Source: Pseudomonadota bacterium (GTDB lineage Bacteria; Pseudomonadota; Alphaproteobacteria; Dongiales; Dongiaceae). From it: a stretch of DNA of 64,000 nucleotides. The notes beneath the pieces were generated by a model. It was given only the letters and a program-made list of their open reading frames with translations, made no database searches and was not told where the DNA came from. Below, piece by piece: positions 37,538 to 46,626 of this stretch. The translations under genes were made by a program, and so were the position numbers. The stretch is from the NCBI GenBank assembly GCA_016183985.1, contig JACPDN010000013.1:1-64000 (forward strand). Direction: 5' to 3'. How positions within the stretch are numbered: position 1 is the first letter of the stretch; each line of letters starts with the position of its first letter.

Positions 37538-37864
37538 TCGCGCGCGGATGGTGTCAAAACGTGAGAGGCGGGTGGCGACACCCGCCTTTTGCTTTGGCGA
37601 TATGGTTAATTTTCGCGCCGGGCCCGGATCAAAATCTAGCGCCTCGCAGCTGCCCGGCGTGGCACCCGCGGCGTTCGATCGCGGGTATTTCGATCAAATA
37701 TGCGGGAAAACCCCAGTTCGCACATTTTGGTGTATCCGCCACCAAAATTCGCCAGTTCATTTCCTGGACGGGAAGTGCCATATTTTGAGTCGTAAACAGA
37801 CAGTTTAGGCGAATGCGGCCTTTAGGGGCTGGGCAGCTTGGCCTTCGCTGAAGCGAGAATTGAT
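37538..37864. other. 327-base gap with a terminator and no recognisable gene
   Basis: It holds the terminator of the cytochrome gene at its left end. The rest is mixed-composition DNA with an AT-richer portion (37690-37800) that probably contains the promoter of the next gene. No frame looks coding. Confidence 0.5.
37567..37595 (+). terminator. Rho-independent terminator of the cytochrome c' gene
   Basis: An eight-pair stem GGCGGGTG with its complement, GCGA tetraloop, then TTTTGCTTT, 29 bases after the stop codon. Confidence 0.85.
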
Positions 37865-38182
37865 ATGATTGACGCTCCTGAGCACTTGCAACCAATTGTA
37901 CCTCAAACTGATGGCGACGCCGGCAACGGTGACGCCATCAGCCTTTCTCTTGCTGACCTGCTGCCCGATAGCAGCGGCGCCATCGTCATCGAAGGCGACG
38001 GCGGTGATCTCAGCATCCGAATTCTGACCGATGAGCCGGTGGTCGACGCCGGCGTTGTCGAGACGCTGGTGACGGCGGCTGGTGAAGACGTTTCGGGCCA
38101 TGCCTTCTTCGCCTTCTCTAACGGCACCACGCTTTATGCACCGCGCGAAGTTGATCTGCTGATCGTCAACGCGGACGTTTGA
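37865..38182 (+). CDS. Unrecognised acidic 105-residue protein
   Basis: The protein is strongly acidic, with almost no lysine or arginine. Beta-prone stretches ISLSLADLLPDSSGAIVIEG and HAFFAFSNGTTLYAP are visible. This composition resembles pieces of secreted calcium-binding or RTX-type proteins, though no GGxGxD repeat is present. No signal peptide is seen. ATG 37865 is the likely start; the ribosome site is weak. It is followed by a terminator and the convergent FecR gene. Confidence 0.5.
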   Translation: MIDAPEHLQPIVPQTDGDAGNGDAISLSLADLLPDSSGAIVIEGDGGDLSIRILTDEPVVDAGVVETLVTAAGEDVSGHAFFAFSNGTTLYAPREVDLLIVNADV

Positions 38183-38230
38183 CTGAACGCAATCAAGTGG
38201 CGCCACGCGGTGCGCTATCACTGAAATAAG

Positions 38231-38267
38231 CGCCGGGACGCGATGATGCTCCCGGCGTTTTCGTTTG
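38231..38267 (+). terminator. Rho-independent terminator between the acidic protein and fecR-like genes
   Basis: An eight-pair stem CGCCGGGA with TCCCGGCG and an 11-base loop is followed by TTTTCGTTT. It starts 49 bases after the plus-strand stop. Confidence 0.82.
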
Positions 38268-38278
38268 TGCAGCGACGG

Positions 38279-39127
38279 CTAGAAGCTGCTGCCATTGTCA
38301 TGCTCATTATCATGCTCATGACTGCTGTCGCTGTTGCTGTCGTGATCGCGGTCGCCCTGGCCGCGGCTGCAGTTCGTGCTGTCGGGGTCGAGGCATCTCT
38401 GTGGGCGGTAAGGCTGGTTGGGTTTCTGCGGCTGCTGCGATGGTGGCAGCGGCGTCAGCTTGAGCGCCGGTGCGGCGCCCAGGTCGAATGGCATCTCGGC
38501 ACCTGGAACGTCGGTTGCCGCCAGCAAGGCATCGACCTGATCCTGCGGCCAACGAGTGATCTGGCCGAGCCCGGCATCGGTGACGGTGACGCCGAGGGTA
38601 CGGGTCAGCGAGATGGCGCTTTTCCCTGAGATCTCATTCTTGCGCACGCCAACGCGACCGCTCATGACCAGCACATCGCTCTGGGTCGGCGTGGCGAGGA
38701 TACCCCATTCCGTTCCGCGCACAGCTGTGACGGCCCGGGGCGTGCGGATTTCGAAGCGCGATTGCGGCGTCGCAGGGGCAGCGAAGGCGCGCAGGGCGCC
38801 GATGACGAGTTCGAGGCCCACTTCACGATCTGTACCGGGGCCATTGCTGGCAACGCTGTCGATCTCGAATTCCGATTGCGAGCCGAGATTGATGACGGAG
38901 CCGTCGATCAATTGCAGCCGCACGCGGCCATTGGCATCGGTCGCCAAGCGGTCGCCGGCTTCAAGGGCGGTGCCGAGGATGAGGGGCGCGGCCGCGTTCT
39001 CGCGAGTCACGGTGGCGCCGCCGCTCAGCTTGACGACCTGGGCGACCGGGTCCGCCAAAGCCATGGCTGTCGACGCCAATAAGGCGATCACTCCCCAAGT
39101 GAGTTCACGCACAAACATCGTCTTCAT
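38279..39127 (-). CDS. FecR-domain protein with a His/Asp-rich tail
   Basis: This protein of about 282 residues has a signal peptide, then a FecR-like beta domain (about residues 30-170) with the hallmark RTPRAVTAVRGTEWGI. The C-terminal third is proline-rich and ends in a histidine, aspartate and serine tract (DSSHEHDNEHDN). There is no transmembrane anti-sigma segment, no nearby sigma factor and no TonB receptor, so it is a secreted FecR-type protein rather than a classic iron regulator. ATG 39118 is an alternative start. Confidence 0.75.
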   Translation of the reverse strand: MKTMFVRELTWGVIALLASTAMALADPVAQVVKLSGGATVTRENAAAPLILGTALEAGDRLATDANGRVRLQLIDGSVINLGSQSEFEIDSVASNGPGTDREVGLELVIGALRAFAAPATPQSRFEIRTPRAVTAVRGTEWGILATPTQSDVLVMSGRVGVRKNEISGKSAISLTRTLGVTVTDAGLGQITRWPQDQVDALLAATDVPGAEMPFDLGAAPALKLTPLPPSQQPQKPNQPYRPQRCLDPDSTNCSRGQGDRDHDSNSDSSHEHDNEHDNGSSF

Positions 39128-39336
39128 TTTCCGCAATGAGCCTTCATCAGCGTAGTGGACAGGTGAGGGCCCGTCCAGACATGCGCAAGTGGCGTGCGTC
39201 ACGAAAGCTGCAAGTTTGCCACAGATACGCGTCTTGACCGGCCGCCTGAAGCTCAGTCGGACTGACGATGGCTCTGGTTCGCAGGCAGCCTCACACCTGG
39301 ATGAGAGAGGAGGCGGGCTGCAGGGAATATTTGGAA

Positions 39337-41322
39337 TCAGATATCGAGGTTTTGGGCGAAGCGCGCGTTTTCCTGGATGAATTGGAAGCGCATCTCAGCC
39401 TTGCGTCCCATCAGCCGTTCGACCAGATCGGCGGTTTCGCGGGCTTCGTCGCGCTCTTCCTCATTGTATTTGTGCGGCACGCGCACCTTGAGGAGCGAGC
39501 GATGGCGCGGGTCCATCGTCGTTTCCTTGAGCTGGCTGGCAGGCATTTCGCCAAGGCCTTTGAAGCGGCTGATCTCGACCTTGCCGCGGCCCGAGAACTC
39601 GCCCTTGAGGAGCGCGTCCTTATGTGCGTCGTCGCGGGCATAGGCGACCTTGCCACCCTGCGCCAGGCGATAGAGTGGCGGCTGGGCGAGGAAGAGATGG
39701 CCATTCTCGATGAGCTGCGGCATCTCGCGATAGAAGAAGGTCATCAACAACGAGGCGATATGCGCGCCGTCGACATCGGCGTCGGTCATGATGACGACCT
39801 TCTCGTAGCGCAGGCGCTCTTCGCTGTATTTGTCGCGGCTGCCGCAACCCAAGGCCTGGATGAGATCGACCAGTTCCTGATTGGCAGCGAGCTTGTCATT
39901 GGTTGCGGAGGCCACGTTGAGAATCTTGCCGCGCAAGGGCAGCACAGCCTGGGTCTCGCGGTTGCGCGCCTGTTTCGCCGAGCCACCGGCGCTGTCGCCT
40001 TCGACCAGGAAGATCTCGGTCCCGGCCATCGCGTCCTTGGTGCAATCGGTGAGCTTGCCGGGCAGGCGCAGCTTGCGCGTCGCGGTCTTCCTGGAGAGTT
40101 CCTTGTCCTGCTTCTTCCGGAGGCGATCCTCGGCCTTCTCGATCACGCGGTCGAGCAGATCCTTGGCGCGGTTCGGATCATTCGACAGCCAGTGGTCGAA
40201 GTGGTCCTTGATCATGTTGTCGACCAGGCGTGTCGCTTCCGGCGACGACAGCTTTTCCTTGGTCTGGCCCTGGAACTGCGGATCGCGGATGAAGACCGAG
40301 AGCAGCATGGCGGCATTGCCGCAGATGTCGTCCGAGGTGACGAGGCCGATCTTGCGGTTGCCGAGCAATTCGCCATAGGCCTTCAAGGAGCGGGTGAGGC
40401 CCGTGCGCAGGCCGCTCTCATGGGTGCCGCCTTCAGGTGTTGGCACCGTATTGCAATAGGAGTTCATGAAGCCGTCTTCATCGACCGGCCACGCGATCGC
40501 CCATTCAAGACGACCCTGCTCGTCTGTGAAATCGGCCTGGCCCGCATAGGGCGCCGCGGTGATGGTCTTGCGGCTGCCCAGTGTCATGGTGAGGTAGTCC
40601 ATGAGGCCGCCGGGGAAATGCAGCACTGCCTCGGCCGGTGTCTCGTCGCCGTCATTGATCAGCGATGGATCGCATTTCCAGCGGATCTCGACACCACGAT
40701 AGAGATAGGCCTTGGAGCGGCACATGCGATAGAGCCGGCTCGGCTTGAAATGCGCCAGCTTGCCGAAGATCTCAGGATCGGGGTGGAAGCGCACGGACGT
40801 ACCGCGGCGATTGACGTTACCCTGGTTGGTGAGCTTGGTCACCGGCTTGCCGCGCTTGTAGGTCTGCACCCAAAGCTGCTTCTCCTTCGCCACCTCAACG
40901 ATGAGGTCGTCGGAGAGTGCGTTCACCACCGAGCTGCCGACACCGTGCAGACCGCCGGAGGTCTGGTAGACCTTGCCCGAGAACTTGCCGCCGGAATGCA
41001 GCGTGGTGAGGATGACTTCGAGTGCTGACTTGTCCTTGAACTTCGGGTGCGGGTCGATCGGAATGCCGCGGCCGTTATCGCGGACTGTGACATAGCCATC
41101 CTTGTCGAGTTCGACCTCGATGCGGCTGGCATGACCGGCGACGGCCTCATCCATAGAGTTGTCAAGCACTTCGGCGACCAGGTGATGAAGGGCGCGCTCG
41201 TCAGTGCCGCCGATATACATGCCAGGGCGACGCCGAACGGGCTCCAGCCCCTCCAGAACCTCGATGTCCTTGGCAGAATAATCGCCGCCCCTTTTGGACG
41301 TGCCTTCGAAAAGATCGCTCAT
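39337..41322 (-). CDS. parE: DNA topoisomerase IV subunit B
   Basis: This 661-residue protein has a GHKL ATPase domain (EVLDNSMDEA, DNGRGIPI, GGLHGVGSSVVNALS), a transducer domain and a TOPRIM domain (VEGDSAGGSAKQAR). The C-terminus ends the TOPRIM region with GRKAEMRFQFIQENA, as in ParE/GyrB. Its length and sequence fit alphaproteobacterial ParE rather than GyrB, which is longer. It decatenates chromosomes with ParC. A pentapeptide-repeat gene lies upstream on the same strand. Confidence 0.93.
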   Translation of the reverse strand: MSDLFEGTSKRGGDYSAKDIEVLEGLEPVRRRPGMYIGGTDERALHHLVAEVLDNSMDEAVAGHASRIEVELDKDGYVTVRDNGRGIPIDPHPKFKDKSALEVILTTLHSGGKFSGKVYQTSGGLHGVGSSVVNALSDDLIVEVAKEKQLWVQTYKRGKPVTKLTNQGNVNRRGTSVRFHPDPEIFGKLAHFKPSRLYRMCRSKAYLYRGVEIRWKCDPSLINDGDETPAEAVLHFPGGLMDYLTMTLGSRKTITAAPYAGQADFTDEQGRLEWAIAWPVDEDGFMNSYCNTVPTPEGGTHESGLRTGLTRSLKAYGELLGNRKIGLVTSDDICGNAAMLLSVFIRDPQFQGQTKEKLSSPEATRLVDNMIKDHFDHWLSNDPNRAKDLLDRVIEKAEDRLRKKQDKELSRKTATRKLRLPGKLTDCTKDAMAGTEIFLVEGDSAGGSAKQARNRETQAVLPLRGKILNVASATNDKLAANQELVDLIQALGCGSRDKYSEERLRYEKVVIMTDADVDGAHIASLLMTFFYREMPQLIENGHLFLAQPPLYRLAQGGKVAYARDDAHKDALLKGEFSGRGKVEISRFKGLGEMPASQLKETTMDPRHRSLLKVRVPHKYNEEERDEARETADLVERLMGRKAEMRFQFIQENARFAQNLDI

Positions 41323-41443
41323 GGGACTCCAGACCGTACTCGACTCGTTCGCGCCCCTCGGCGCGGGTTGGGCGCAGTGATACCCACCTCAAGGCCAAGA
41401 CCGCAAGGATTTGGTCAATCTATTGAATTATAACGATATTAAA

Positions 41444-42094
41444 TCAGTCGGTTGGCTGATTTGAGCCTGGGTGACGGCAGGAAAGGGCGCGGTGCAGTAC
41501 GTCCGGTGCCACTTCGACCCCCATCAGATTGGCCCGCCACAGATCGGCGCCGTCGAGATTGGCACCCGCCAGATTGGCGCCCTTCATATTGGCGTCGGAG
41601 AGATCGGCGCCGGAGAGGTCCGTGTCCTTGAGATTGGCGCCGGCAAGATTGCTCCCGGCGAGATTTGCCCCCTGCAGCTTGCTCTCCGAGAGATCGGTGC
41701 CCGAGAAGTCGCAGCCCGACAGATTGGCCATGGAGAGATCAAGGCGGGGAAGCTTGAGGCCGGACATGTTACGGCCGGTAAAATCGGCTCGTTCACCACC
41801 ATCGCCCTTCAGCCAGTCGTGGTGAGCGCGCAAGATATCCAGCAATTGGCGGACATTGCGGGATTTCGCGGCCCGTTCGCGTGCATCGATTTCGGCTTTG
41901 GCTTCGAGATCGACATGGGGCGGCAGGGTGGGGGAGAGCAGCTTTAGGCGCAGCTGGCGCTCGGCATCGGCCTCGTCCTCGGCCAGAATCTCGCCGCGCA
42001 GGGTCGGCAGGCCTTTGCGTTGCTGGATGCGGTAGACGAAAACCTTGGGGTTGGAATCGCGATCCTGGGATTGGTTTTCGTCCAACACTGTCAT
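41444..42094 (-). CDS. Pentapeptide-repeat protein with a GspF-like N-terminus
   Basis: In this 216-residue protein, residues 1-65 contain FVYRIQQRKGLPTLRGEI then AEDEADAERQLR, which resembles the N-terminal piece of GspF/PilC-type proteins. Residues 100-195 are about 18 pentapeptide repeats of A(D/N)LxG form (GANLAGSNLAGANLKDTDLS), forming a right-handed beta-helix. Some such proteins (Qnr, MfpA) mimic DNA and bind type II topoisomerases. The parE gene lies immediately downstream on the same strand, 121 bases away, but a functional link is only an inference. Confidence 0.82.
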   Translation of the reverse strand: MTVLDENQSQDRDSNPKVFVYRIQQRKGLPTLRGEILAEDEADAERQLRLKLLSPTLPPHVDLEAKAEIDARERAAKSRNVRQLLDILRAHHDWLKGDGGERADFTGRNMSGLKLPRLDLSMANLSGCDFSGTDLSESKLQGANLAGSNLAGANLKDTDLSGADLSDANMKGANLAGANLDGADLWRANLMGVEVAPDVLHRALSCRHPGSNQPTD

Positions 42095-42284
42095 GATGCG
42101 GGGAAACTCCCTGCCTGTCGCACATCGGCCGACTCAACGCGGCCCCAAAACTATAGCAAGCGATCGTTAGGCGGACTCTAAAGAAGAATGGTTAACGAAA
42201 ATTGTCGCGAGACGTTCTGGCGCTGGCACATGACGGTTCCGCCCGGTATAGATTTTGCTCCTCATCCAACGTGCTTTTGGAATC

Positions 42285-43493
42285 ATGAATTCTCACTCCT
42301 TCCTCCCCTATGGCCGGCAAAGCATCGATGCCGATGATCTTGCCGCTGTCACCCAGGCGCTGCAGGCCGACTACCTGACGACGGGGCCAGGTGTCGGTCG
42401 GTTCGAGCAGGCCTTTGCGGAAGCTGTCGGTGCCCGCTATGCGGTGGCCAGCAACAGCGGCACGGCGGCCTTGCATCTGGCCTGCATCGCATTGGGGCTG
42501 GGCAAGGGCGATACGGTGATCGTGCCGACGCTGACCTTCCTCGCCACTGCCAATGCGGCACGCTTCTGCGGCGCCGATGTGATCTTCGCCGATGTCGATC
42601 CCGATAGCGGCCGCCTGACACCGGAGACGCTGCAGGCGGCATTGGCGCGCGCGGGTTCGGCCAAGGTGAAGGCAGTGCTGCCGGTCCATCTCAACGGGCA
42701 TTGTGCCGACATGGCGACGATCCGGGCGATCACTGAGGCCAAGGGCATTAAGATCATCGAAGATGCCTGCCATGCGCTGGGCACGGTGCACCAATCCGGC
42801 AACAACAGCACGGCCACGGTTGGCGCCTGCGCGCTTTCCGAAATGGCCTGCTTCTCGTTGCACCCGGTGAAGACGATGACAACGGGCGAGGGTGGTGTCA
42901 CGACCACCAACGATCCGAAGCAGTACAAGATCATGCAGCTCTATCGCAGTCACGGCATGGTGCGCGACCCGGCGGAGTTCAAGCACCGCGATCTCGGCTT
43001 CGCACCAGATGGCCAAGCGAACCCCTGGTATTACGAGATGCAGGCGCTGGGCTGGAACTACCGCATCACGGACTTTGCCTGTGCGCTGGGTGAGAGCCAG
43101 CTCGCCAAGCTGCCACGCTTCATCGAACGCCGCCGCGAGCTGACGGCGCTCTATGATGCGCAGCTGGCGCCGCTGGCACCGCGCCTGAAGATCGTGCCGA
43201 AGCAGCCGGGTGACAATGCAGCGCTCCATCTCTATGCCGTCTTGATCGACTTCGCCGCCATTGCCAAGTCGCGGGCGCAGGTCGTTGCGGAACTGCGGGC
43301 GAAGGGCGTCGGCACCCAGGTCCATTACCTGCCGGTGCATCGCCAGCCTTATTATCGCGACCTTTATGGTGCCATGGATCTTCCGGGCGCCGATTCCTAT
43401 TACGAGCGCCAGCTCTCCATCCCGCTCTATCCCGACATGTCGGATGGCGACGTGACGCGGGTGGTCGATGCCTTGCGGGCCGTGCTCGGCTGA
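42285..43493 (+). CDS. pseC: UDP-4-amino-4,6-dideoxy-N-acetyl-beta-L-altrosamine transaminase
   Basis: This 402-residue DegT/DnrJ/EryC1 PLP aminotransferase has the N-terminal FLPYGRQSIDADDLAAV, the cofactor segment SNSGTAALHLA and the Schiff-base lysine in SLHPVKTMTTGEGG. The first segment is typical of PseC, which aminates the PseB product in pseudaminic acid synthesis. ATG 42285 gives the family start. Other DegT-family sugar aminotransferases remain possible, but the partial pseB at the window edge supports this call. Confidence 0.85.
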   Translation: MNSHSFLPYGRQSIDADDLAAVTQALQADYLTTGPGVGRFEQAFAEAVGARYAVASNSGTAALHLACIALGLGKGDTVIVPTLTFLATANAARFCGADVIFADVDPDSGRLTPETLQAALARAGSAKVKAVLPVHLNGHCADMATIRAITEAKGIKIIEDACHALGTVHQSGNNSTATVGACALSEMACFSLHPVKTMTTGEGGVTTTNDPKQYKIMQLYRSHGMVRDPAEFKHRDLGFAPDGQANPWYYEMQALGWNYRITDFACALGESQLAKLPRFIERRRELTALYDAQLAPLAPRLKIVPKQPGDNAALHLYAVLIDFAAIAKSRAQVVAELRAKGVGTQVHYLPVHRQPYYRDLYGAMDLPGADSYYERQLSIPLYPDMSDGDVTRVVDALRAVLG

Positions 43494-43535
43494 CCTAACC
43501 TGAGGCATGAAAATATGCTGAGGGAGGGGAGAATC

Positions 43536-43949
43536 GTGTTCAAGGAATTCCGCGATTTCGCCATGCGCGGCAATGTCGTCGACCTTGCCGTCGGTATCAT
43601 CATCGGTGCTGCCTTCACCAGCATCGTCAATTCCCTGGTGAAGGACATCCTGATGCCGCCTGTCGGCTTCATCATGGGGGGCATCGACTTCAGCAATTTC
43701 TTCATCACGCTCAGCGGCCCGGATGTCGAGACGCTGAAAGCAGCGCAGGATGCCGGCGCGGTCACCATCAATTATGGCGTCTTCCTGAATGCCGTGATCA
43801 ATTTCCTGATCGTGGCTTTTGCCATCTTCATCCTGGTGAAGCAGATCAACCGCTTCAAGAAAGCAGAAGAAGCAGCGCCGGCACCGGGCCCGAGCGAAAG
43901 CGAAAAGCTGCTCGCCGAAATCCGGGATCTACTGAAGAGCGGTCGCTGA
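43536..43949 (+). CDS. mscL: Large-conductance mechanosensitive channel
   Basis: This 137-residue protein has the hallmark [19 protein letters not shown], pore-lining [16 protein letters not shown], a periplasmic loop and a second helix [17 protein letters not shown]. The C-terminal amphipathic helix ends in LLAEIRDLL. It opens under membrane tension to release solutes. The GTG at 43536 follows an excellent GGGAGGGGA site; an earlier ATG would add seven unusual residues. Confidence 0.94.
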   Translation: MFKEFRDFAMRGNVVDLAVGIIIGAAFTSIVNSLVKDILMPPVGFIMGGIDFSNFFITLSGPDVETLKAAQDAGAVTINYGVFLNAVINFLIVAFAIFILVKQINRFKKAEEAAPAPGPSESEKLLAEIRDLLKSGR

Positions 43950-43952
43950 CCC

Positions 43953-45125
43953 TTACTTGTTGCAGCCGAGGCTGTTGAAATCCGCCTCGGGCTGCCGATC
44001 AGGATCGTCGCGCTTCACGCTGGCGTGGCCGGCATTCTCGGCTATCAATCGGGCGATGAGAGGACGATCGACGGCGTCCTCCAGGTCGGCACTGGGATCT
44101 GCAGCAATGGCATCGAGTACGCGCAAGTAAGTGACCTCACCGCCATGCATGCCATCGACGAATTCGCACGGATCGGTGCCGAGCGTCTTCGGGTCGTGGA
44201 AGTTGAAGGTCAATGCCGGAAGTTCCGGCAGGCGCCGCTGCACTTCATTGACCAGATTGGGCTCCGGCTGGGCTGCAATCCAGTCGTAAACCGGACCAGA
44301 CACGGGCGGCAGCAGCAGGATGACCTCGGTGCCGGAATCCTGCAGCCGCTTCACCAGGGCTTCCAGGCGCTGCCAGCTTTCTTCGGAAAAGGCGTTGCTC
44401 GGCGCACGGTCGTTGCGTTTCGATTTGCGCTGGATGTCCTTCAGCGTCGCTTCAAAGCCGATATCCGAACCGCCGCCTTGCTCCGCTAGCATGTCGCCGT
44501 AGTCGTAATGACCGAATGCGTCCCAACCCGCATGCCGGAAATGGGCGGGCAAACCGATGGCCGGCTTTAGCGCTGCTGGATTGAACAGGAGCGTGCCGAG
44601 TTCATGCCACGACAGCCTGCCATCCCACAGCCAGGCAGCCGGCTGCGTCAATTCGTGCAGAGTGAGCGGCGTTTCCGGTGATGCATCGCTCGGGGCATCC
44701 GGGCGACGCGTGGCGCTGAACCACCACCAATCGAGCGCAATGAGCATGCGTTTGGGGTGATGAACTTCGAGCAAGCTGTCGATGAAGATCTCGCCGGATT
44801 CGAGGTCGCGCATGGCACCCCCGGCATTATAGGCCGCGGCCTTCCAGGGGGTGGCGACGAACTGCATTGCACGTGACGAACCCAACAGAACGATGTCCGA
44901 TTTCGTCAGTCGCGCCCGCTCGATTTTATACGGGCGCGGTCGATAGAAAAGCCCGGAGCCATAGGAGACATCGGCGTCCTGCTGGAAGCCTGCTGCTGCC
45001 ACGGGGCTGATATCTTCGCCCAAGCGATGCAGCGTCAGATATGAGACGCCGATGCCTGAGAATGTCACTGCGAGCGGCAGGGCGAACAGTATCGCATAAC
45101 GAAAGGGGCGCAACATCGCGGCCAT
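43953..45125 (-). CDS. SGNH/GDSL-like protein paired with MBOAT (catalytic residues present)
   Basis: This 390-residue protein has one N-terminal membrane anchor. The block-I-like motif LLGSSRAM has a candidate nucleophile Ser84, and a late D-x-x-H pair (FVDGMHGGE, Asp324 and His327) could complete the triad, as in DltD, AlgX and related envelope O-acyl-transfer proteins. It starts four bases after the MBOAT stop, so they are cotranscribed. The likely role is periplasmic transfer of acyl groups from the MBOAT to a glycan. The substrate is unknown. Confidence 0.7.
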   Translation of the reverse strand: MAAMLRPFRYAILFALPLAVTFSGIGVSYLTLHRLGEDISPVAAAGFQQDADVSYGSGLFYRPRPYKIERARLTKSDIVLLGSSRAMQFVATPWKAAAYNAGGAMRDLESGEIFIDSLLEVHHPKRMLIALDWWWFSATRRPDAPSDASPETPLTLHELTQPAAWLWDGRLSWHELGTLLFNPAALKPAIGLPAHFRHAGWDAFGHYDYGDMLAEQGGGSDIGFEATLKDIQRKSKRNDRAPSNAFSEESWQRLEALVKRLQDSGTEVILLLPPVSGPVYDWIAAQPEPNLVNEVQRRLPELPALTFNFHDPKTLGTDPCEFVDGMHGGEVTYLRVLDAIAADPSADLEDAVDRPLIARLIAENAGHASVKRDDPDRQPEADFNSLGCNK

Positions 45126-45129
45126 GTTC

Positions 45130-46623
45130 CTAGAACTGGAAGTAAAGGAATGCGGACTGCCATCCGAGGATGGCAACGGCGCCCGCCGTGGCGACTAGGC
45201 CAGTCAGGAGTGCCCAACCGGCCACGGGCCGCCATTCAAGGCGGCGCTCAAGGCGGCCCAGTTTTCGCCGGGTCAGCGTGACGAGCTTCAGCGTTGGGCC
45301 ATAGCGACGGAAGATCTCCGTACTGTTAGGCGCCAATGCTGCGATCAAGCCGGTCACGAGAATGACCGGCCAGCCATCGAGCGGCAGATCCGGCAGGTTC
45401 GGTGTCTTCAATCCGAACCCGTGGCCGCCAACCAATGAGGCAAGCACGCTGTGAGCCGTAGCGAGGTTGGTTGCGCGGAAATAGACCCAAGCCGCCATGA
45501 CGAACAACATCGTCATGAGCCAGCCGAGCCAGCGCGGTATGGTGATCCCGCGGTTGCTGGCAAAGCCAGACCACAAGCGTTGGACGGCAAGAAAGATGCC
45601 GTGGAGCGCGCCCCAGATGATGAAGGTCCAGCCCGCGCCGTGCCACAGGCCGCCGAGCAGCATGGTGAGGAAGAGGTTGAGCATCTGGCGCGTGGGCCCA
45701 CGGCGATTGCCACCCATGGGGATATAGAGGTAGTCGCGTAGGAAGCGCGACAGCGTCATGTGCCAACGGCGCCAGAAGTCGGCGATGTTCACTGCCTTAT
45801 AGGGCGAGTGGAAATTGGCCGGGAAGCGGACGTTGAACATGCGCGCCAGACCGATCGCCATATCGGAATAGCCGGAGAAATCGAAATAAAGTTGCAGGCT
45901 GTAGGCAAGCGCCCCCATCCAGGCTTCGATGAGCGTCAAGTGCGCGCCACCCAAAGCCGCCCCGAAGGCTGGGTCCGCGATCTGCGCCAGGGTATCGGCA
46001 ATGACGGTCTTCTTGAAAAGGCCGAGGCCGAACAGTGAGGCGCCGACCAGCAGATTGATTGCGCGCGGGCGGAGGAAGCCGTCATGACGAATCTGCGGGA
46101 TCGCCTCGTTGTGATGCACGATGGGGCCGGCGACCAATTGCGGGAAGAAGGTGACGAAGAGACAGAAGTCGAGAAAGCGGTAGTGCTTGGCGGAGCGGCG
46201 ATAGGCGTCAACCAGATAAGCGATCTGCTGAAAGGTGTGAAAAGAGATACCGAGCGGCAGGATGATCTTGCCGATGAACCAATTCGTACCGGCGATGTCA
46301 TTGAAGACGCCGAGGAAGAAATGTGTGTATTTGAAGTAGCCGAGTACAATCAGAATAGCGGCGATTGCGCCCGTGAGAATGAGGCGCCGCGTCTTATCGC
46401 CGAGGTCGGTACGCTCCAGCTGCCGGCCGATGAGAAAGCTGAAGGCCACTTCAGCCAGGATGAGCAGGATGTAACCCCAGCTCCACCAGGCGTAAAAGAA
46501 GATCGAGGCGAGGGCGAGGAAGCTGACGGCAACGTCGCGCGCGGCGAAACGTCCGAGCAGGAAAAACAGAGCCAGCGTCACCGGCAGGAAAGCGAATATG
46601 AACTGATAGGAGTTGAAGAGCAT
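45130..46623 (-). CDS. MBOAT family O-acyltransferase (AlgI-like)
   Basis: This 497-residue protein has about 11 membrane segments. The AlgI-type start (FNSYQFIFAFLPVTLALFF) is present, as are FDFSGYSDMAIG and the catalytic histidine His328 in GGLWHGAGWTF. Such proteins move acetyl groups across the membrane for O-acetylation of polysaccharides or cell-wall polymers. It is flanked on both sides in the same operon by SGNH-like proteins, and pseC lies 1.6 kb beyond. Confidence 0.9.
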   Translation of the reverse strand: MLFNSYQFIFAFLPVTLALFFLLGRFAARDVAVSFLALASIFFYAWWSWGYILLILAEVAFSFLIGRQLERTDLGDKTRRLILTGAIAAILIVLGYFKYTHFFLGVFNDIAGTNWFIGKIILPLGISFHTFQQIAYLVDAYRRSAKHYRFLDFCLFVTFFPQLVAGPIVHHNEAIPQIRHDGFLRPRAINLLVGASLFGLGLFKKTVIADTLAQIADPAFGAALGGAHLTLIEAWMGALAYSLQLYFDFSGYSDMAIGLARMFNVRFPANFHSPYKAVNIADFWRRWHMTLSRFLRDYLYIPMGGNRRGPTRQMLNLFLTMLLGGLWHGAGWTFIIWGALHGIFLAVQRLWSGFASNRGITIPRWLGWLMTMLFVMAAWVYFRATNLATAHSVLASLVGGHGFGLKTPNLPDLPLDGWPVILVTGLIAALAPNSTEIFRRYGPTLKLVTLTRRKLGRLERRLEWRPVAGWALLTGLVATAGAVAILGWQSAFLYFQF

Positions 46624-46626
46624 AAG

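Noticed and set aside
39268-41028. A 586-codon plus-strand open frame opposite parE
   Set aside because: It lies wholly opposite the conserved GHKL and TOPRIM coding sequence and shows no family motif.
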